Shown: positions 8,490 through 17,552, counted from the first letter of the stretch. The stretch: DNA of 64,000 nt from Actinomadura terrae (GCF_022751215.1 NZ_JAICDG010000001.1:2232001-2296000); one strand, 5' to 3'. The notes: a model not told the origin generated them from the sequence alone. A program made the numbers and translations.

Positions 8490-8717
8490 TCAATGGTCAC
8501 GGGTCTCGGCCGCGCGAGCCTCCGCGCCGGTGATGCCGACGTATCCGATGTCGTCGCCCACGATCCGGCCGACGAACTCCTTCCGCCGGCAGCAATCGGT
8601 GCCAGTGGTGCAGTGCTCGTCCAGCAGAGCACAGCCCCTCCGGTCGGCTGCCCGTCCGGAGGTGCGGTGCGTCCTGCCCCGCCATGTCAGATTTTTTCTG
8701 CCAACGATCTTTCGCAT
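8490..8717 (-). CDS. Small Cys-containing protein, unknown (possible peptide precursor)
   Basis: 75 residues starting at ATG 8717 with AGGAGAA seven bases upstream. Third positions in the C-terminal half are almost all G/C, like real genes here. The N-terminal ~28 residues are Arg-rich. The middle holds four cysteines (Cys29, Cys36 and a CC pair at 42-43) within a Thr-rich stretch, and the C-terminal part alternates hydrophobic and acidic residues (RIVGDDIGYVGI). I do not recognise a family. It is the first same-strand ORF upstream of the acyl-chain cluster. No lanthionine or other RiPP-modifying enzyme is visible, so a modified-peptide role is only a guess. Confidence 0.5.
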   Translation of the reverse strand: MRKIVGRKNLTWRGRTHRTSGRAADRRGCALLDEHCTTGTDCCRRKEFVGRIVGDDIGYVGITGAEARAAETRDH

Positions 8718-9155
8718 GACGCTTCTCCTGTCGCATCGGATGAAACAACTTCGCCTGGGCTCTTGCCGGTAGTCCGGCAGCCAATCCGGTCCATGCGCAC
8801 GCGACCGCTAAATCTCTAGATGATCTTTATGTCTCTCATAAAAGGGCAGGTCGGGACGGGAGCCCTCACCTTCGGAGGGCGAACCTGGACTTGGCGATAG
8901 ACTGGACGACCTGGTTCGCGTCCTCGTGCCTGATCCCGGCATGCCCCCAAGACGGCCGAGAGGTGTCGATCTTCTACGCTGCAATGGCTCAAGCCGGCCG
9001 CCCGACATCACCTGTGCGACAGTTCTGCAAACTAACTTTCTTGTTGTAGAGGGCGACCCGACTGCGCAGGTGTGATCCACGCCCGACCAGTCCTCCCTGT
9101 CGGATGCGGAATGGCCCTGTTCAGGCGGCGGGGAGATCCCTGTGCGCTCGGCGGA
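8718..9155. other. Gene-free stretch between small ORF and XRE/TPR regulator
   Basis: 438 bp with no open frame showing gene-like codon use. The part around 8805-8850 is AT-rich and could hold the minus-strand promoter for the 8717 ORF, but I see no clear -35/-10 pair. Confidence 0.4.
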
Positions 9156-10490
9156 TCACTGGAGTGTGCGGGCGACCGCAGCCCTATGGAGCAGGGGTCC
9201 GACCACCGGATCCCTTGCATAGGGGCGCAGGCGTGAGTGCAGGTTGTGCAGGGCGGTGCGGGCCCGGCCGCTGTGGAGCATCGGATACAGGTCGAGGAAC
9301 CTGTTCCAGGTGGCAGAGGCCTCTTCCAGGTGGCCTTCGCGGAGTTGGAGTTCGGCGATGCTGGCCAGCGCGAGAGCGCGGGTGCGTCTTTCGCCTCCGG
9401 GGCAGTTGCGCACCGACCTCTGCAAGGCAGCGATCGCGGCCCTGCGGTCGCCAAGATGGCTGTGCACGACTGCCTGATGGTGAGCGAGTGCAGCCGAATG
9501 ATAGGTGCCGATCGCGCGGGGGACCGTCGGGGAGCGGTTGAGGAGCCTCTCGGCCCTGCCGAGCAGTTCCACCGCCTCGCGCCGGTTCCCCGCGGCTGCG
9601 TGGGCGACCGCGGCCTGACCGAGCACGAAGGCTCGGGTGACCTGCGGCAGACGCCGCGTCGCGACGGCGGCCTCGGCCAGGTGCAGGGCAGGTGGGTAGT
9701 GACCCAGCAGGTGGGCCTGGGCGCTCATCGCCCGCAGCGCGAGGGCATAGTCCTCGGCGTGGTTGTTCTCAGCCGCGAGGACGAGAGCGGCCCGGTAGTA
9801 GCGCTGGGCTGGCCCGTGCAGTTCGTCGTCGAAGTTCAAGAACCCGCACAGATAGGCGATCCGGCAGGCCAGCGACAGCAGATCGCGTCGTGGGCGGCCC
9901 CGGGTGGCCGCCTGCAACCAGGGCAGGATGATACGAGCGAAGTACGCCGCCGCGGCCGGGCGTATGGCGGAAGCGCCGTAGGCATTGTCGATCATCGCGA
10001 ACGTCACCAGCGCCGAATTGGCGGTCACGGTGTCCTGCTGGGTCACCGATAATTGCAACGCGGCGGGACCTGGCGGCGGGAGGGTGCGGATGTCCTCGGA
10101 GGCCGGGATCTCCAGAGCGGTCAGGTTGTAGACACGAAGAGCGAGCGCCGCTTCGCGATTCGGGGGCAGCGGAGCGAGCAGGCTCAGCTGTGCTGCGGCG
10201 TGCAGGTCCCACCAGCTGGTGGTGGGCCTTTCCTTGTAGCCCAGGTCGCGGACAGTGATCAGTCGCCCGAGCCGACGCGACAGGGCTTCGGCCATCAGTT
10301 CGGGCACGGGTGCCTGAGGCCTGGTGCCCGCACACCACTGTGACACCGAGGCGCTTGTGTAATGCAGAGTGATTCCGGCCTCGGCGCCGACCTTGTTGAC
10401 AGCCGAGGCGAACGCCTTGCCGCTCCACCCCGCCTCGGCGATCAAGGAACGAAGACGGTCGCGGCCCTTCTGCTGCCGCTGCCCGCCCAT
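9156..10490 (-). CDS. XRE-type HTH / TPR-repeat transcriptional regulator
   Basis: 444 residues. The N-terminal ~75 carry an XRE-like helix-turn-helix (YTSASVSQWCAGTRP, the Ser-x-x-Trp-x-x-Gly-x-x-Pro recognition-helix pattern). The rest is alpha-helical and Ala/Leu-rich with TPR-like units, clearest from residue 230 on (AQRYYRAALVLA, LGRAERLL, AALQRSVRNC). This architecture is very common in actinomycetes, often beside biosynthetic clusters, where the TPR part may bind a ligand or peptide. It reads toward the acyl-chain cluster on the same strand and is a reasonable candidate regulator for it or for the small Cys ORF (inference). The ribosome binding site is weak (CAGGG). Confidence 0.85.
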   Translation of the reverse strand: MGGQRQQKGRDRLRSLIAEAGWSGKAFASAVNKVGAEAGITLHYTSASVSQWCAGTRPQAPVPELMAEALSRRLGRLITVRDLGYKERPTTSWWDLHAAAQLSLLAPLPPNREAALALRVYNLTALEIPASEDIRTLPPPGPAALQLSVTQQDTVTANSALVTFAMIDNAYGASAIRPAAAAYFARIILPWLQAATRGRPRRDLLSLACRIAYLCGFLNFDDELHGPAQRYYRAALVLAAENNHAEDYALALRAMSAQAHLLGHYPPALHLAEAAVATRRLPQVTRAFVLGQAAVAHAAAGNRREAVELLGRAERLLNRSPTVPRAIGTYHSAALAHHQAVVHSHLGDRRAAIAALQRSVRNCPGGERRTRALALASIAELQLREGHLEEASATWNRFLDLYPMLHSGRARTALHNLHSRLRPYARDPVVGPLLHRAAVARTLQ

Positions 10491-10848
10491 AGCCCTGCCG
10501 CTCGATCCGAATTGGGGACCTCATGGTGAAGGGAACATGTCTCCGTGTCAATGCTTCGATAGAAGCCGCTCGTAGCCCGGCGAGTTGACCCCGCATGTCC
10601 ACGTCCCGCAACGCCACATGGACCACTTCGCCCCGACCATGTCCCTACACCACATCGCCCGCCACGACGAGCAAGCCCGAACAAGCGCCCCAGGCAACCC
10701 AGAAGTTCGCCGGGCGCCCTGGGCGGCGGGCTGCATCAGGGGGGCGGCAGGTGGTGAGGGGATCGCGAGCCTGTGCCGTCTGAGAGTGATTGGAGCGTTG
10801 TCGCAAGAGTCCTACTCGGTCAGAGCGGTTTCGTGTGTTGTGGGTGCG
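10491..10848. other. Gene-free stretch
   Basis: 358 bp between the XRE regulator start and the stop of the next minus-strand gene. No open frame here has coding character and I see no strong hairpin or promoter pair. Confidence 0.4.
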
Positions 10849-11805
10849 TCAGGCGGCTTGGGCGAACGGGGGGTCTGCGGGGGAGCCCAGGACGTTGTGC
10901 AGGCTTGACGGGAGGGTGGAGCCCCATAACCAGTCGTTGATGGAGCCGTCGAAGGCCGGTGGTGGGGCGACGGAGAACAGGCGAGGGGTGAGCGGGGTCA
11001 GGTGGGCCTGGAAGGGGTTGTGGTGTGGGTGGGGTTCGCGGCGGCTGGAGCCCCAGAAGTCGTTGAAGTCGCTTTCGGTGAGGTGGCGGACGGCACTGAT
11101 GGTGCGGGTCTGGTCGGCGGGGCCGGTCGCCGGCCAGCCCCAGTGGTCGGTCAGCAGGTGGCGGGCCGTGGTGCGGAGGACGTTGAGGGCGACCAGGTCG
11201 TGGGGGCAGGCGACGCCGGTCATCTGGAGTTCGGGGAGGCCGAAGCGGCGGAGGCCGCGGGTGCGCAGGCGGACGCAGGAGCAGGCGTTCACCCCTTCGG
11301 GGCCGTGGGCGGGTTCGGGGGCTGTGCAGCGGCCGTTGGCGCGGAACGGGGGCAGGGCGTCGCCGAGCCACTGGTCGGCCAGGACGAAACTCGTCCGCTC
11401 GTTGGCGGGTGTCAGGACGTGGCCGGTGACCAGGTCGGCTACCACTCCGCGGGTGGCGTCGGCGAGGGCGTACGCGGCGGCTCGGGCGACCTGGACGCCG
11501 CGGGGCTGGTCGGTGACCGGTGCGGCCGAGGTGACGACCGCGAACTCCGTCGCCCGGGGGAACGCCCACTGCGTTCGTCGCTGAGCGGGATGGGCGGCCG
11601 TGATCCGCGCGGGGTCCCAGCGGAGGTCCGCGAGGGTTTCGCGGTGGAGGGCCGGCTGCGGGGAGCCGAGCCGTCCGGCCAGGTGGGGACGGAAGGCCAC
11701 GCTACGGCTGAGGGCGGCGTCGGTGAGGTCGTGCGGAATGTGGTCGGCCGCCACGGCGAAGCGGGACGTCGTGGTCGAGGGGACGGGGAACGTGATGCTG
11801 GCCAT
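10849..11805 (-). CDS. Conserved-looking protein of unknown function, 318 residues
   Basis: Start ATG 11805 is preceded by GGAAGGATC, a good ribosome binding site; longer frames upstream lack one. The protein has no signal peptide or membrane segment. It is rich in Ala, Arg, Pro and His, with a central Cys cluster (RCTAPEPA, NACSC, GVAC) that could bind metal, and many Trp/Phe near the C-terminus (DFNDFWGSS, NDWLWGS). I recognise no family. A 25-bp element located 57 bases upstream of the start is almost identical to one upstream of the siderophore-interacting protein at 19214, in the same orientation relative to each gene, suggesting shared control. Confidence 0.75.
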   Translation of the reverse strand: MASITFPVPSTTTSRFAVAADHIPHDLTDAALSRSVAFRPHLAGRLGSPQPALHRETLADLRWDPARITAAHPAQRRTQWAFPRATEFAVVTSAAPVTDQPRGVQVARAAAYALADATRGVVADLVTGHVLTPANERTSFVLADQWLGDALPPFRANGRCTAPEPAHGPEGVNACSCVRLRTRGLRRFGLPELQMTGVACPHDLVALNVLRTTARHLLTDHWGWPATGPADQTRTISAVRHLTESDFNDFWGSSRREPHPHHNPFQAHLTPLTPRLFSVAPPPAFDGSINDWLWGSTLPSSLHNVLGSPADPPFAQAA

Positions 11806-11862
11806 CGCTGATCCTTCCGTGGCAGGTCTGCGGCAAGCATGCGTCCCCGGGCGGCGGCGTGA

Positions 11863-11887
11863 CACTAGAACGGCATTCTGTGGATAA
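11863..11887 (-). promoter_or_regulatory. 25-bp shared upstream element, copy 1
   Basis: Read on the minus strand it begins TTATCCACAGAAT and ends CGTTCTAGTG, matching the copy at 19090-19114 at 23 of 25 positions. It lies 57 bases upstream of the 10849-11805 gene. The first nine bases equal the classical DnaA box, and AGAA/TTCT arms form a short palindrome. Promoter or operator function is inferred from its repeated position. Confidence 0.55.
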
Positions 11888-11993
11888 CTCGGCCCGAGCG
11901 ATGGGGCGGATCGGGAGGTGACGGGCGGGACACCGGGGGAGTCGGCGGAAAATGCTGTGCGCGGTTCAAGGGGCGGCGGCCAGACTTGAGTGC

Positions 11994-12470
11994 ATGAAGA
12001 TCGAAGGTGAGCGGGTCGTCCTGCGAGCGGTGCAGGACGAGGATGTCGGGGTGCTGGAGGAGATCCTCCGGGAGCCGGAGGTGGCGGCATGGTGGACCCC
12101 GGTCGATGAATTCGACGAGATGCTGGCGATCGTGCTGGACGGCCAGGTCGTGGGTGCCATCCAGTACGACGAGGAGGACGACGAGGACTACCGGCACGCG
12201 AGCATCGACATCTTCCTGAGCGCCCGGCACCACGGACGTGGCCTGGGCACGGATTCCGTGCGCGCGCTGGCGCGCTGGCTGATCCGGGTTCGCGGACATC
12301 ACCGGATCACCATCGACCCGGCGGTCGCCAACACGGTGGCGATCCGCTGCTACGCCAAGGTGGGGTTCAAGCCGGTCGGGACCATGCGCGAGTACGAGCG
12401 CGACCCCGTGTCGGGGGAGTGGCGTGACGGGCTGCTGATGGACCTTCTGGCGCGTGAGCTCGTCGACTGA
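11994..12470 (+). CDS. GNAT acetyltransferase, AAC(6')-like
   Basis: 158 residues from ATG 11994 (MKIEGERV). The acetyl-CoA loop is RGLGTDSVRAL near residue 82, following the ASIDIFLSARHHG strand. The C-terminal NTVAIRCYAKVGFKPVGT motif is the pattern of aminoglycoside 6'-N-acetyltransferases of the AAC(6')-I group and their housekeeping relatives. Acidic residues (DEEDDEDY) before strand 4 could bind a cationic substrate. Whether it inactivates an antibiotic or acts on another amine cannot be told from sequence. It is transcribed away from the 318-residue gene. Confidence 0.85.
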   Translation: MKIEGERVVLRAVQDEDVGVLEEILREPEVAAWWTPVDEFDEMLAIVLDGQVVGAIQYDEEDDEDYRHASIDIFLSARHHGRGLGTDSVRALARWLIRVRGHHRITIDPAVANTVAIRCYAKVGFKPVGTMREYERDPVSGEWRDGLLMDLLARELVD

Positions 12471-12732
12471 GTCCAGATCGCATGGAGGCGAGGGCTTGGT
12501 AACGCTCTGGCATCGCCGGGAGCGCCCGGAGGGACCACGCCGAGGGGGCTCGGAGGCCTCCAGTCTAGCTGCGACACGCCGTTGACCACGGAAAAGACCA
12601 GCTTCGGCCGAATTCGCGGCGATTCGCACGGCATCGAGAGCGGATTCAGGGGGAATGTGTACGTTGGGTAGATCAATGCAGCTGTGAGCTGCGGGGACGG
12701 CCCCGCCGCCCAGCTCGGAACAGGAGGTCTCC

Positions 12733-12945
12733 GTGACCCGAACGCTGTCGAGGGGCACCCGCGTCACCGGTGCCGAGCGGACGCGGCTCGCCGCGGAGCT
12801 CGCCCCGCGCTACGCGGCTGGTGAGAGCATCCGCGATCTGGCCGCCGAGACCGGCCGCTCGTACGGATTCATCTACAACGTCCTGAAGGAAGCGGGTATC
12901 CCGTTGCGCGGTCGGGGTGGCAACACCCGCCGCAAGAAGGACTGA
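12733..12945 (+). CDS. Small helix-turn-helix protein
   Basis: 70 residues starting at GTG 12733 with GGAGGT six bases upstream. LAPRYAAGESIRDLAAETGRSYGFIYNVLKEAG is a resolvase/Hin-like helix-turn-helix (quoted over two helices: scaffold from residue 25, recognition helix from about 38). The ends are Arg/Lys-rich. Proteins of this size and pattern are widespread and abundant in streptomycetes and relatives, where they are thought to bind DNA; the target is unknown. It stands alone between the GNAT and the convergent DUF2786 gene. Confidence 0.85.
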   Translation: MTRTLSRGTRVTGAERTRLAAELAPRYAAGESIRDLAAETGRSYGFIYNVLKEAGIPLRGRGGNTRRKKD

Positions 12946-13016
12946 CCGCTCCCGAGAGAAGAGAAAGCAAGCACATGGCCGGATGTCCCCCTCGCCCCCC
13001 GGGGGGACCCCGTGCG

Positions 13017-14348
13017 CTAGGAACGGCGGAAGGCTCCGGTGACCTCGGAGCGGCCGTTCAGGCTGGCGAGGTCGGCGGCGGCCCGTCCCGCCACCCATCC
13101 TTCGTAGTTGGAGACCGAACCCGCCCGGCTCCTGGCCAGGTTGGGGAACATCCTCCCGACGGCCAGTTCGACGGCCTGGTCACGTGCGGCCAGGACGGGA
13201 AGCAGATCCTCTCCGTCCGTGCTCGCCGCCGCCCGGCTCGTCGCCTCGTCGGCCGCCTCACGCAGCCGCTCCCCGATGCGGGCCGCATAGGCGTTGAGGA
13301 ACGCGTGACGGAACGAACGGGTTCGTGACCGCCCGCGCGCGTCCCGCCTGGGGCCCGCGTGGACCATGGCCGCCGTCGCCTGGACCAGCAGTGACGTGAA
13401 CAGCATCTCCACTGCGGCGAGATCGGCCGGAAAGCCCAGCACGGTCGAGAAACCCAGCTCCCTGTGCCAGACCGCCCGGCATCTGTTGGCGTCCGCCACC
13501 ACTGTGAGCAGGACGGCCTTGGGCGCGTCGTAGGGATTGTCCACGGCGACGCGCCGTCCGGCGGGCCCGCCCAGGTCGCCGGTCTCCGCAGCCAGCAACG
13601 CGTGGTCGATGCTGTGCCGCGCTATGAGCTTCTGGGCGCGGGCGCTGAGTGCCTCCGCCTCCTCTGGGAACTCCGTGGATTCGGCCTTGGCGAGCAGGGC
13701 CCGTACCTTGGCGAGCATCCGCTGGTCGACGTCGCGGACACGGTCCCGTATGGGCGCGTCCTGTTGGGGCGTCCCCGGCGGTGGGCCGATGCTCGCGAGG
13801 CGGGGCAAGCCCTCCAGCAGGTGGACGAGCTCGACGGCGCAGGTGACGAAGGCCGTGCGGTCCACGCCCTCGCGTGCGCACCAGGCCTCGGGGTGCACGT
13901 CGTCGTGCTCCCACCACACCTCGGCGCCGAGGACGGCGAGCTGTTCGCGCCACTGCTCGCCCACCGTCGTGGCGGCGTAGGAGCGCATCTCGGCGGCGAT
14001 CGCGTCGGTCGCCAGGCGCGCGTGGCGGGCCGTGCGGCGACGCGCGACGTAGCGGACCACGTCGGCCGGCTGCCAGCCCCGCTCCCACGCGGTGGCGACC
14101 GACCGCAGCAGGCGCGCGGTCAGGCAGCGGTTGGCGACGCGCGGCCAGTCGGACGGGGCCGCGCGGCCGGCGAGCTCCTCGACGAGGTCGCCGAACATGC
14201 TCTCGTCGGCGTGGGGGAGGGCCCGCAGCGCCTCGGCCACCAGCTCCCCGGCCTCCTCGGCGGGGGACGGCGGGTCGCCCTCGAAGCCCGCGGCGTCCCG
14301 GAGATCAGCCGCATCATCGGATCGTGGCTTCCACCACGCCTTCCGCAC
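13017..14348 (-). CDS. DUF2786-domain protein
   Basis: 443 residues. The DUF2786 signature is near residues 212-250 (MLAKVRALLAKAESTEFPEE then EALSARAQKLIARHSI). The N-terminal 200 residues are a helical Ala/Glu/Arg-rich region with several Trp, and the C-terminal half is a mixed fold ending in NYEGWVAGRAAADLA. The biochemical role of the family is not known to me; phage and actinomycete members suggest nucleic acid association. No membrane segment. Its 3' end faces the small HTH gene. Confidence 0.8.
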   Translation of the reverse strand: MRKAWWKPRSDDAADLRDAAGFEGDPPSPAEEAGELVAEALRALPHADESMFGDLVEELAGRAAPSDWPRVANRCLTARLLRSVATAWERGWQPADVVRYVARRRTARHARLATDAIAAEMRSYAATTVGEQWREQLAVLGAEVWWEHDDVHPEAWCAREGVDRTAFVTCAVELVHLLEGLPRLASIGPPPGTPQQDAPIRDRVRDVDQRMLAKVRALLAKAESTEFPEEAEALSARAQKLIARHSIDHALLAAETGDLGGPAGRRVAVDNPYDAPKAVLLTVVADANRCRAVWHRELGFSTVLGFPADLAAVEMLFTSLLVQATAAMVHAGPRRDARGRSRTRSFRHAFLNAYAARIGERLREAADEATSRAAASTDGEDLLPVLAARDQAVELAVGRMFPNLARSRAGSVSNYEGWVAGRAAADLASLNGRSEVTGAFRRS

Positions 14349-14473
14349 CCGGCACTCCCGTCTTCTCGTGGCTCGTCAGTCGGCCACGACGATCCTGCCA
14401 CGCGGAGTCCACCGGCGCCGCCGGAGGCGGGAACTCCTGGGCGCGCCCTCGTGGACGGTCCCGGGAATGACGG

Positions 14474-14499
14474 CGCCCCCGGCCAGGCGGCCGGGGGCG
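14474..14499 (-). terminator. GC-rich hairpin terminator candidate
   Basis: A perfect 11-bp inverted repeat (CGCCCCCGGCC / GGCCGGGGGCG) with a four-base loop lies 28 bases past the stop of the 92-residue minus-strand gene. There is no U tract, as is usual for actinomycete terminators. Confidence 0.65.
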
Positions 14500-14527
14500 A
14501 TCTGGTGACGGGCCCTGCGGGCGGGGT

Positions 14528-14806
14528 CTACTCGGCGTGGTGCCTCTGTTCGCGCATCTCCTCGACGACCACGCTCTGGTAGGCGCGGGAGGTGTCCGGA
14601 ACGTAGCTGAGCCGTGCCAGGGGTTTGCCGTCCTGGCCCCGGATCTCGAAGTGGTAGCCCTCTCCCGTCTCTCCGACGTGCGCGACGGCCTGGTCGTGCC
14701 TGAGCCTGCACATCGTGTCCACTTTCTCGAGCGCGACCTCCAGGCTGCCCGCGTCGCTGATGAGCCGCGCCGGCTCACTCGTCTCCCAGATCTCGAACAT
14801 CGTCAT
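14528..14806 (-). CDS. Small conserved-looking protein, unknown
   Basis: 92 residues from ATG 14806 (MTMFEIWETSEPARL); a second ATG at 14800 is possible. It is a soluble alpha/beta-looking polypeptide with many charged residues, a MCRLRHDQ segment and YHFEIRGQDGKPLARLSYVP, reminiscent of small single-domain actinomycete proteins of unknown role. A longer upstream frame is unlikely because it is AT-rich and lacks a ribosome binding site. The region upstream (14840-14960) is AT-rich and probably holds its promoter. A strong hairpin follows the gene. Confidence 0.7.
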   Translation of the reverse strand: MTMFEIWETSEPARLISDAGSLEVALEKVDTMCRLRHDQAVAHVGETGEGYHFEIRGQDGKPLARLSYVPDTSRAYQSVVVEEMREQRHHAE

Positions 14807-15095
14807 GTCCTGTCGGCGGTCGGTCGGAGGAACGGGCGGGGCATTCCCTGCGTCGGAGCAAGCTTGCGCCGGTTCGGTGGATCTTTCAATCAGCATAGAT
14901 ATCGGATTGATCACTATTCGAGGTTTTGTGTGTCCGCAGCATCATAACGGTGTGTGACGGGACGGAATCCCGGCCTGGTCAGGATAGGGGGGCGGCCGTG
15001 AAGGAGCGAAATCGAGAGTTGCACGGACTGGCGCGGAGATGGTCCTGTGGACCACGCCCGGAACTCGCGGAAACGGAGGACCGCCATGGGTGGGG

Positions 15096-16193
15096 TCAGT
15101 CTTCCGCCACCCTCACCACGGTTTCCGTGGCATCGGGTTCGGCGAAGCGGAGCAGTGAGTGCCCTTCGGTTGCCAGACTCTCGACGGCCTCAGAAGGAAG
15201 AGGTTCGAACGGGCGCAGTGTCATTGTGGCGACCTTGCGCTTATACACCATCTCCCAGATACCGCGTGCGAAGCCGTCCCAGAGGAACACGGATCGGACA
15301 CGGAGGTTCTTGGAGGTGAGAGACGGGCGGTCCGCGTCGGAGATCACCCGCCTGCGGTCGGCGTGCGCGAGAACGAGATTGTCGAACTCCGGCAGGAAGC
15401 GTACCGGGGCCGGGACGTCCTCAAGTGGACGCGGGGCATCGGGGAGGTCGAACAGTTCCCGGCCCTTGTCATCAGCGAAGACGCGGAGGCTGGGGCGGAG
15501 GCGTTCGAACACCTCACCGAGCGCGGGGAGCCCGGACCAGGCCTGGGCGTCCGCCACCGAGGCCGGGCCGAACGCCGCCAGATACCGCAGCATCAGCTCA
15601 TCGGTGCCGGGCGCGTCGGTCGGCGGCGCGCCCAGCCAGGCGTCGGCCAGAGCGAATTCCGATGCGCGGGGGAAGGCCCACCTGTCCTGTGTCGGAACCA
15701 TCACCAGCGGTACGCACATCCGGACCGCATAGCCGAGCGCACGGTCATTGACGTCAGGGAATTCGGCTTGGAGCAGCGCACGCACGTCGTTGAAGGTGCG
15801 CGGCTGCTTTTCGAGGAGCGCTCGGGCGGCTGGGACGACCTGCTCCAGATCGAGCCCTTTCGCCCGTTCGCCCAGGACGCGCATGGCCCCGTCCAGCATC
15901 GGCTGCATCGCCTTGCGGAACGCTGTGTAATCGGCTGCTGTCACCAAGTGCAGCGTGGCGCGCATCATGGTCGCTCGGACAAGTGTCCGTTCGTGTAGTG
16001 CGGCATGCAGGTCGGCCGTCTGGAAGTCGCTTACGCGAGTCCACAGGCCGATGAAAGGCGGCTTGGGTTCCTGCGCCTGCATTCCGCACAGCCGCGCCAC
16101 CGCCTCGGCGGCCGGCACGGATTCGCGCGCGAGCAGGAGCTGCCGCGCGAGCGTGGCCCGGTTCAACGCCCGGACGCTCAGAGTCTCCGCCAT
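15096..16193 (-). CDS. HTH_42 (AlkZ/YcaQ-like) winged-helix DNA glycosylase candidate
   Basis: 365 residues from ATG 16193 with GGGAGGA nine bases upstream. The fold is the HTH_42 family of tandem winged helices: VRALNRATLARQLLL at the start, TLVRATMMRATLHLV centrally and FLPEFDNLVLAHADRRRVI toward the end. Residues 39-41 are QAQ, the position of the catalytic Q-x-Q motif of Streptomyces AlkZ (Gln37/Gln39), which unhooks DNA interstrand crosslinks made by azinomycin. The motif supports a base-excision role for alkylated DNA rather than transcriptional regulation. A cluster elsewhere in this window is predicted to make an alkylating N-nitrosourea, so it may matter for self-protection (inference). 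Confidence 0.8.
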   Translation of the reverse strand: MAETLSVRALNRATLARQLLLARESVPAAEAVARLCGMQAQEPKPPFIGLWTRVSDFQTADLHAALHERTLVRATMMRATLHLVTAADYTAFRKAMQPMLDGAMRVLGERAKGLDLEQVVPAARALLEKQPRTFNDVRALLQAEFPDVNDRALGYAVRMCVPLVMVPTQDRWAFPRASEFALADAWLGAPPTDAPGTDELMLRYLAAFGPASVADAQAWSGLPALGEVFERLRPSLRVFADDKGRELFDLPDAPRPLEDVPAPVRFLPEFDNLVLAHADRRRVISDADRPSLTSKNLRVRSVFLWDGFARGIWEMVYKRKVATMTLRPFEPLPSEAVESLATEGHSLLRFAEPDATETVVRVAED

Positions 16194-16472
16194 CGTGACC
16201 GTCCTCCCGCAGGCCCGGACGTCGCCGGGACACCTCGTTGGCTGCCCGACCCTATCCGCGCCGACCGACGTCGACCCGGGAGCACGACGCCGTGACCCGC
16301 GTTGTTGACCAGCGCGTATGCGTTGTGCATGCGGAGTTGCCGGCAACTGTCGGGTGGTTGGGCCACAGCCGGGGGAACTTGCCGTGCCCGCGCCGCAAGG
16401 CATCAGACGTATGCACTCGCCGTAGGGGCACTCCTAGATGGCCATGCGATGTCAGCTGTATCGAGTGTCGCC

Positions 16473-17408
16473 CTATGACGGCGGTGGCATGCCGGGGCCG
16501 TCGGCGATGCCCTGCGACACTTCGCGGACGCAGCGCCGCAGCCACGCGTGCGCGGGATCGGCGTCGTACCGCGCGTGCCATCCCATGGCGAGGTGCAGGG
16601 GTGGCAGGTCGAAGGGGACGGGCACCCGCACGAGCCCGAGGCGGTCCACCAGGCGCCGGTGCAGGCGCTCCGCAGCGAAACCCATGAGGTCCGTTTCCTG
16701 GACGATGAACAGGGCCGTGCTCACCGTGGGGACGGCCCCCGCCAGATGCCGCGCCCGGCCCATGTCCGCTAGCAGTTCGTCCATCGGGCCTTGGAGGCGT
16801 CCACGCCGGGTGTTGGTGAGCTGGGGTACGGCGGCCCATTCGTCCAACGTCACCTCACGGCCCAAGAGGGGATGCCCAGGCCGTACCACCGATATGAAGC
16901 GATCCTCCAGGAGCGGCTCCGTTCGCGTCTCCGCCGCTCCGGTGATGACCCCGATCTCCAGGTCGACGGTGTCACGCCTGAGGTCGTGGGTGTCGCGCGG
17001 GCCTTCCCCCAGGAACCGCAGTGTGAGCCCCGGGGCCTCACGTCCGACCCGCTCCAGCAAGGGGCCCGCCAGGACGGCGACGGTGCCCTCCTCCGCCTGG
17101 AGGCTGAAGCTGCCGGAGAGTCCTGCCGGATCGAGGTCCGCGTCCGCCGAGAAGAGCGTCTGCGCGCGCTGGACGAGTTCGTGGACCTCGCCTCGGATGG
17201 CGAGCGCGCGCGGCGTCGGCGCCATCGCCCGGCCCGCCCGGACGAGTACGGGATCGCCCAGGGCCTTCCGTATGCGCCCGAGCGTCCGGCTCATCGCCGG
17301 GCCCGAACGGTGGAGCCGTTCGGCCGCGCCGTTGACGCTGCCCTCTTCCAGCAGGGCGTCCAGCGCCACAAGCAGGTTCAGGTCCAGTCTGGATTGCACG
17401 GGACGCAT
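16473..17408 (-). CDS. LysR-family transcriptional regulator
   Basis: 311 residues. The winged HTH is at 1-65 (LDLNLLVALDALLEEGSVNGAAERL then SGPAMSRTLGRIR). The effector-binding alpha/beta domain follows from about 95 (GSFSLQAEEGTVAVL). It is transcribed divergently from a DHA2-family drug exporter with a 144-bp gap, the standard arrangement in which the regulator controls the exporter. Confidence 0.9.
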   Translation of the reverse strand: MRPVQSRLDLNLLVALDALLEEGSVNGAAERLHRSGPAMSRTLGRIRKALGDPVLVRAGRAMAPTPRALAIRGEVHELVQRAQTLFSADADLDPAGLSGSFSLQAEEGTVAVLAGPLLERVGREAPGLTLRFLGEGPRDTHDLRRDTVDLEIGVITGAAETRTEPLLEDRFISVVRPGHPLLGREVTLDEWAAVPQLTNTRRGRLQGPMDELLADMGRARHLAGAVPTVSTALFIVQETDLMGFAAERLHRRLVDRLGLVRVPVPFDLPPLHLAMGWHARYDADPAHAWLRRCVREVSQGIADGPGMPPPS

Positions 17409-17418
17409 TCCTCATCTG

Positions 17419-17433
17419 CAAAAGATGCATTTG
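17419..17433. promoter_or_regulatory. Possible LysR-type operator
   Basis: CAAA and TTTG flank a 7-bp centre in the AT-rich part of the LysR/exporter intergenic region, a short dyad of the kind bound by LysR dimers. It begins 11 bases from the LysR start codon. The arms are short, so this is tentative. Confidence 0.3.
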
Positions 17434-17552
17434 AAAGCAAGTCAGTCCGACCTTACGTTGGAGGCACGGAGGCGGCGCGCGCGGCCTGGATATCCCCTCC
17501 GCCCCCGTGGATGCGGGTTCCTGCGTCCTCCGAACGACCTCCAAGGAAACCT

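Noticed and set aside
16791-17552. N-terminal extension of the DHA2 exporter
   Set aside because: The open frame overlaps the antisense LysR gene and lacks a ribosome binding site; the true start at 17553 has AAGGAAA.
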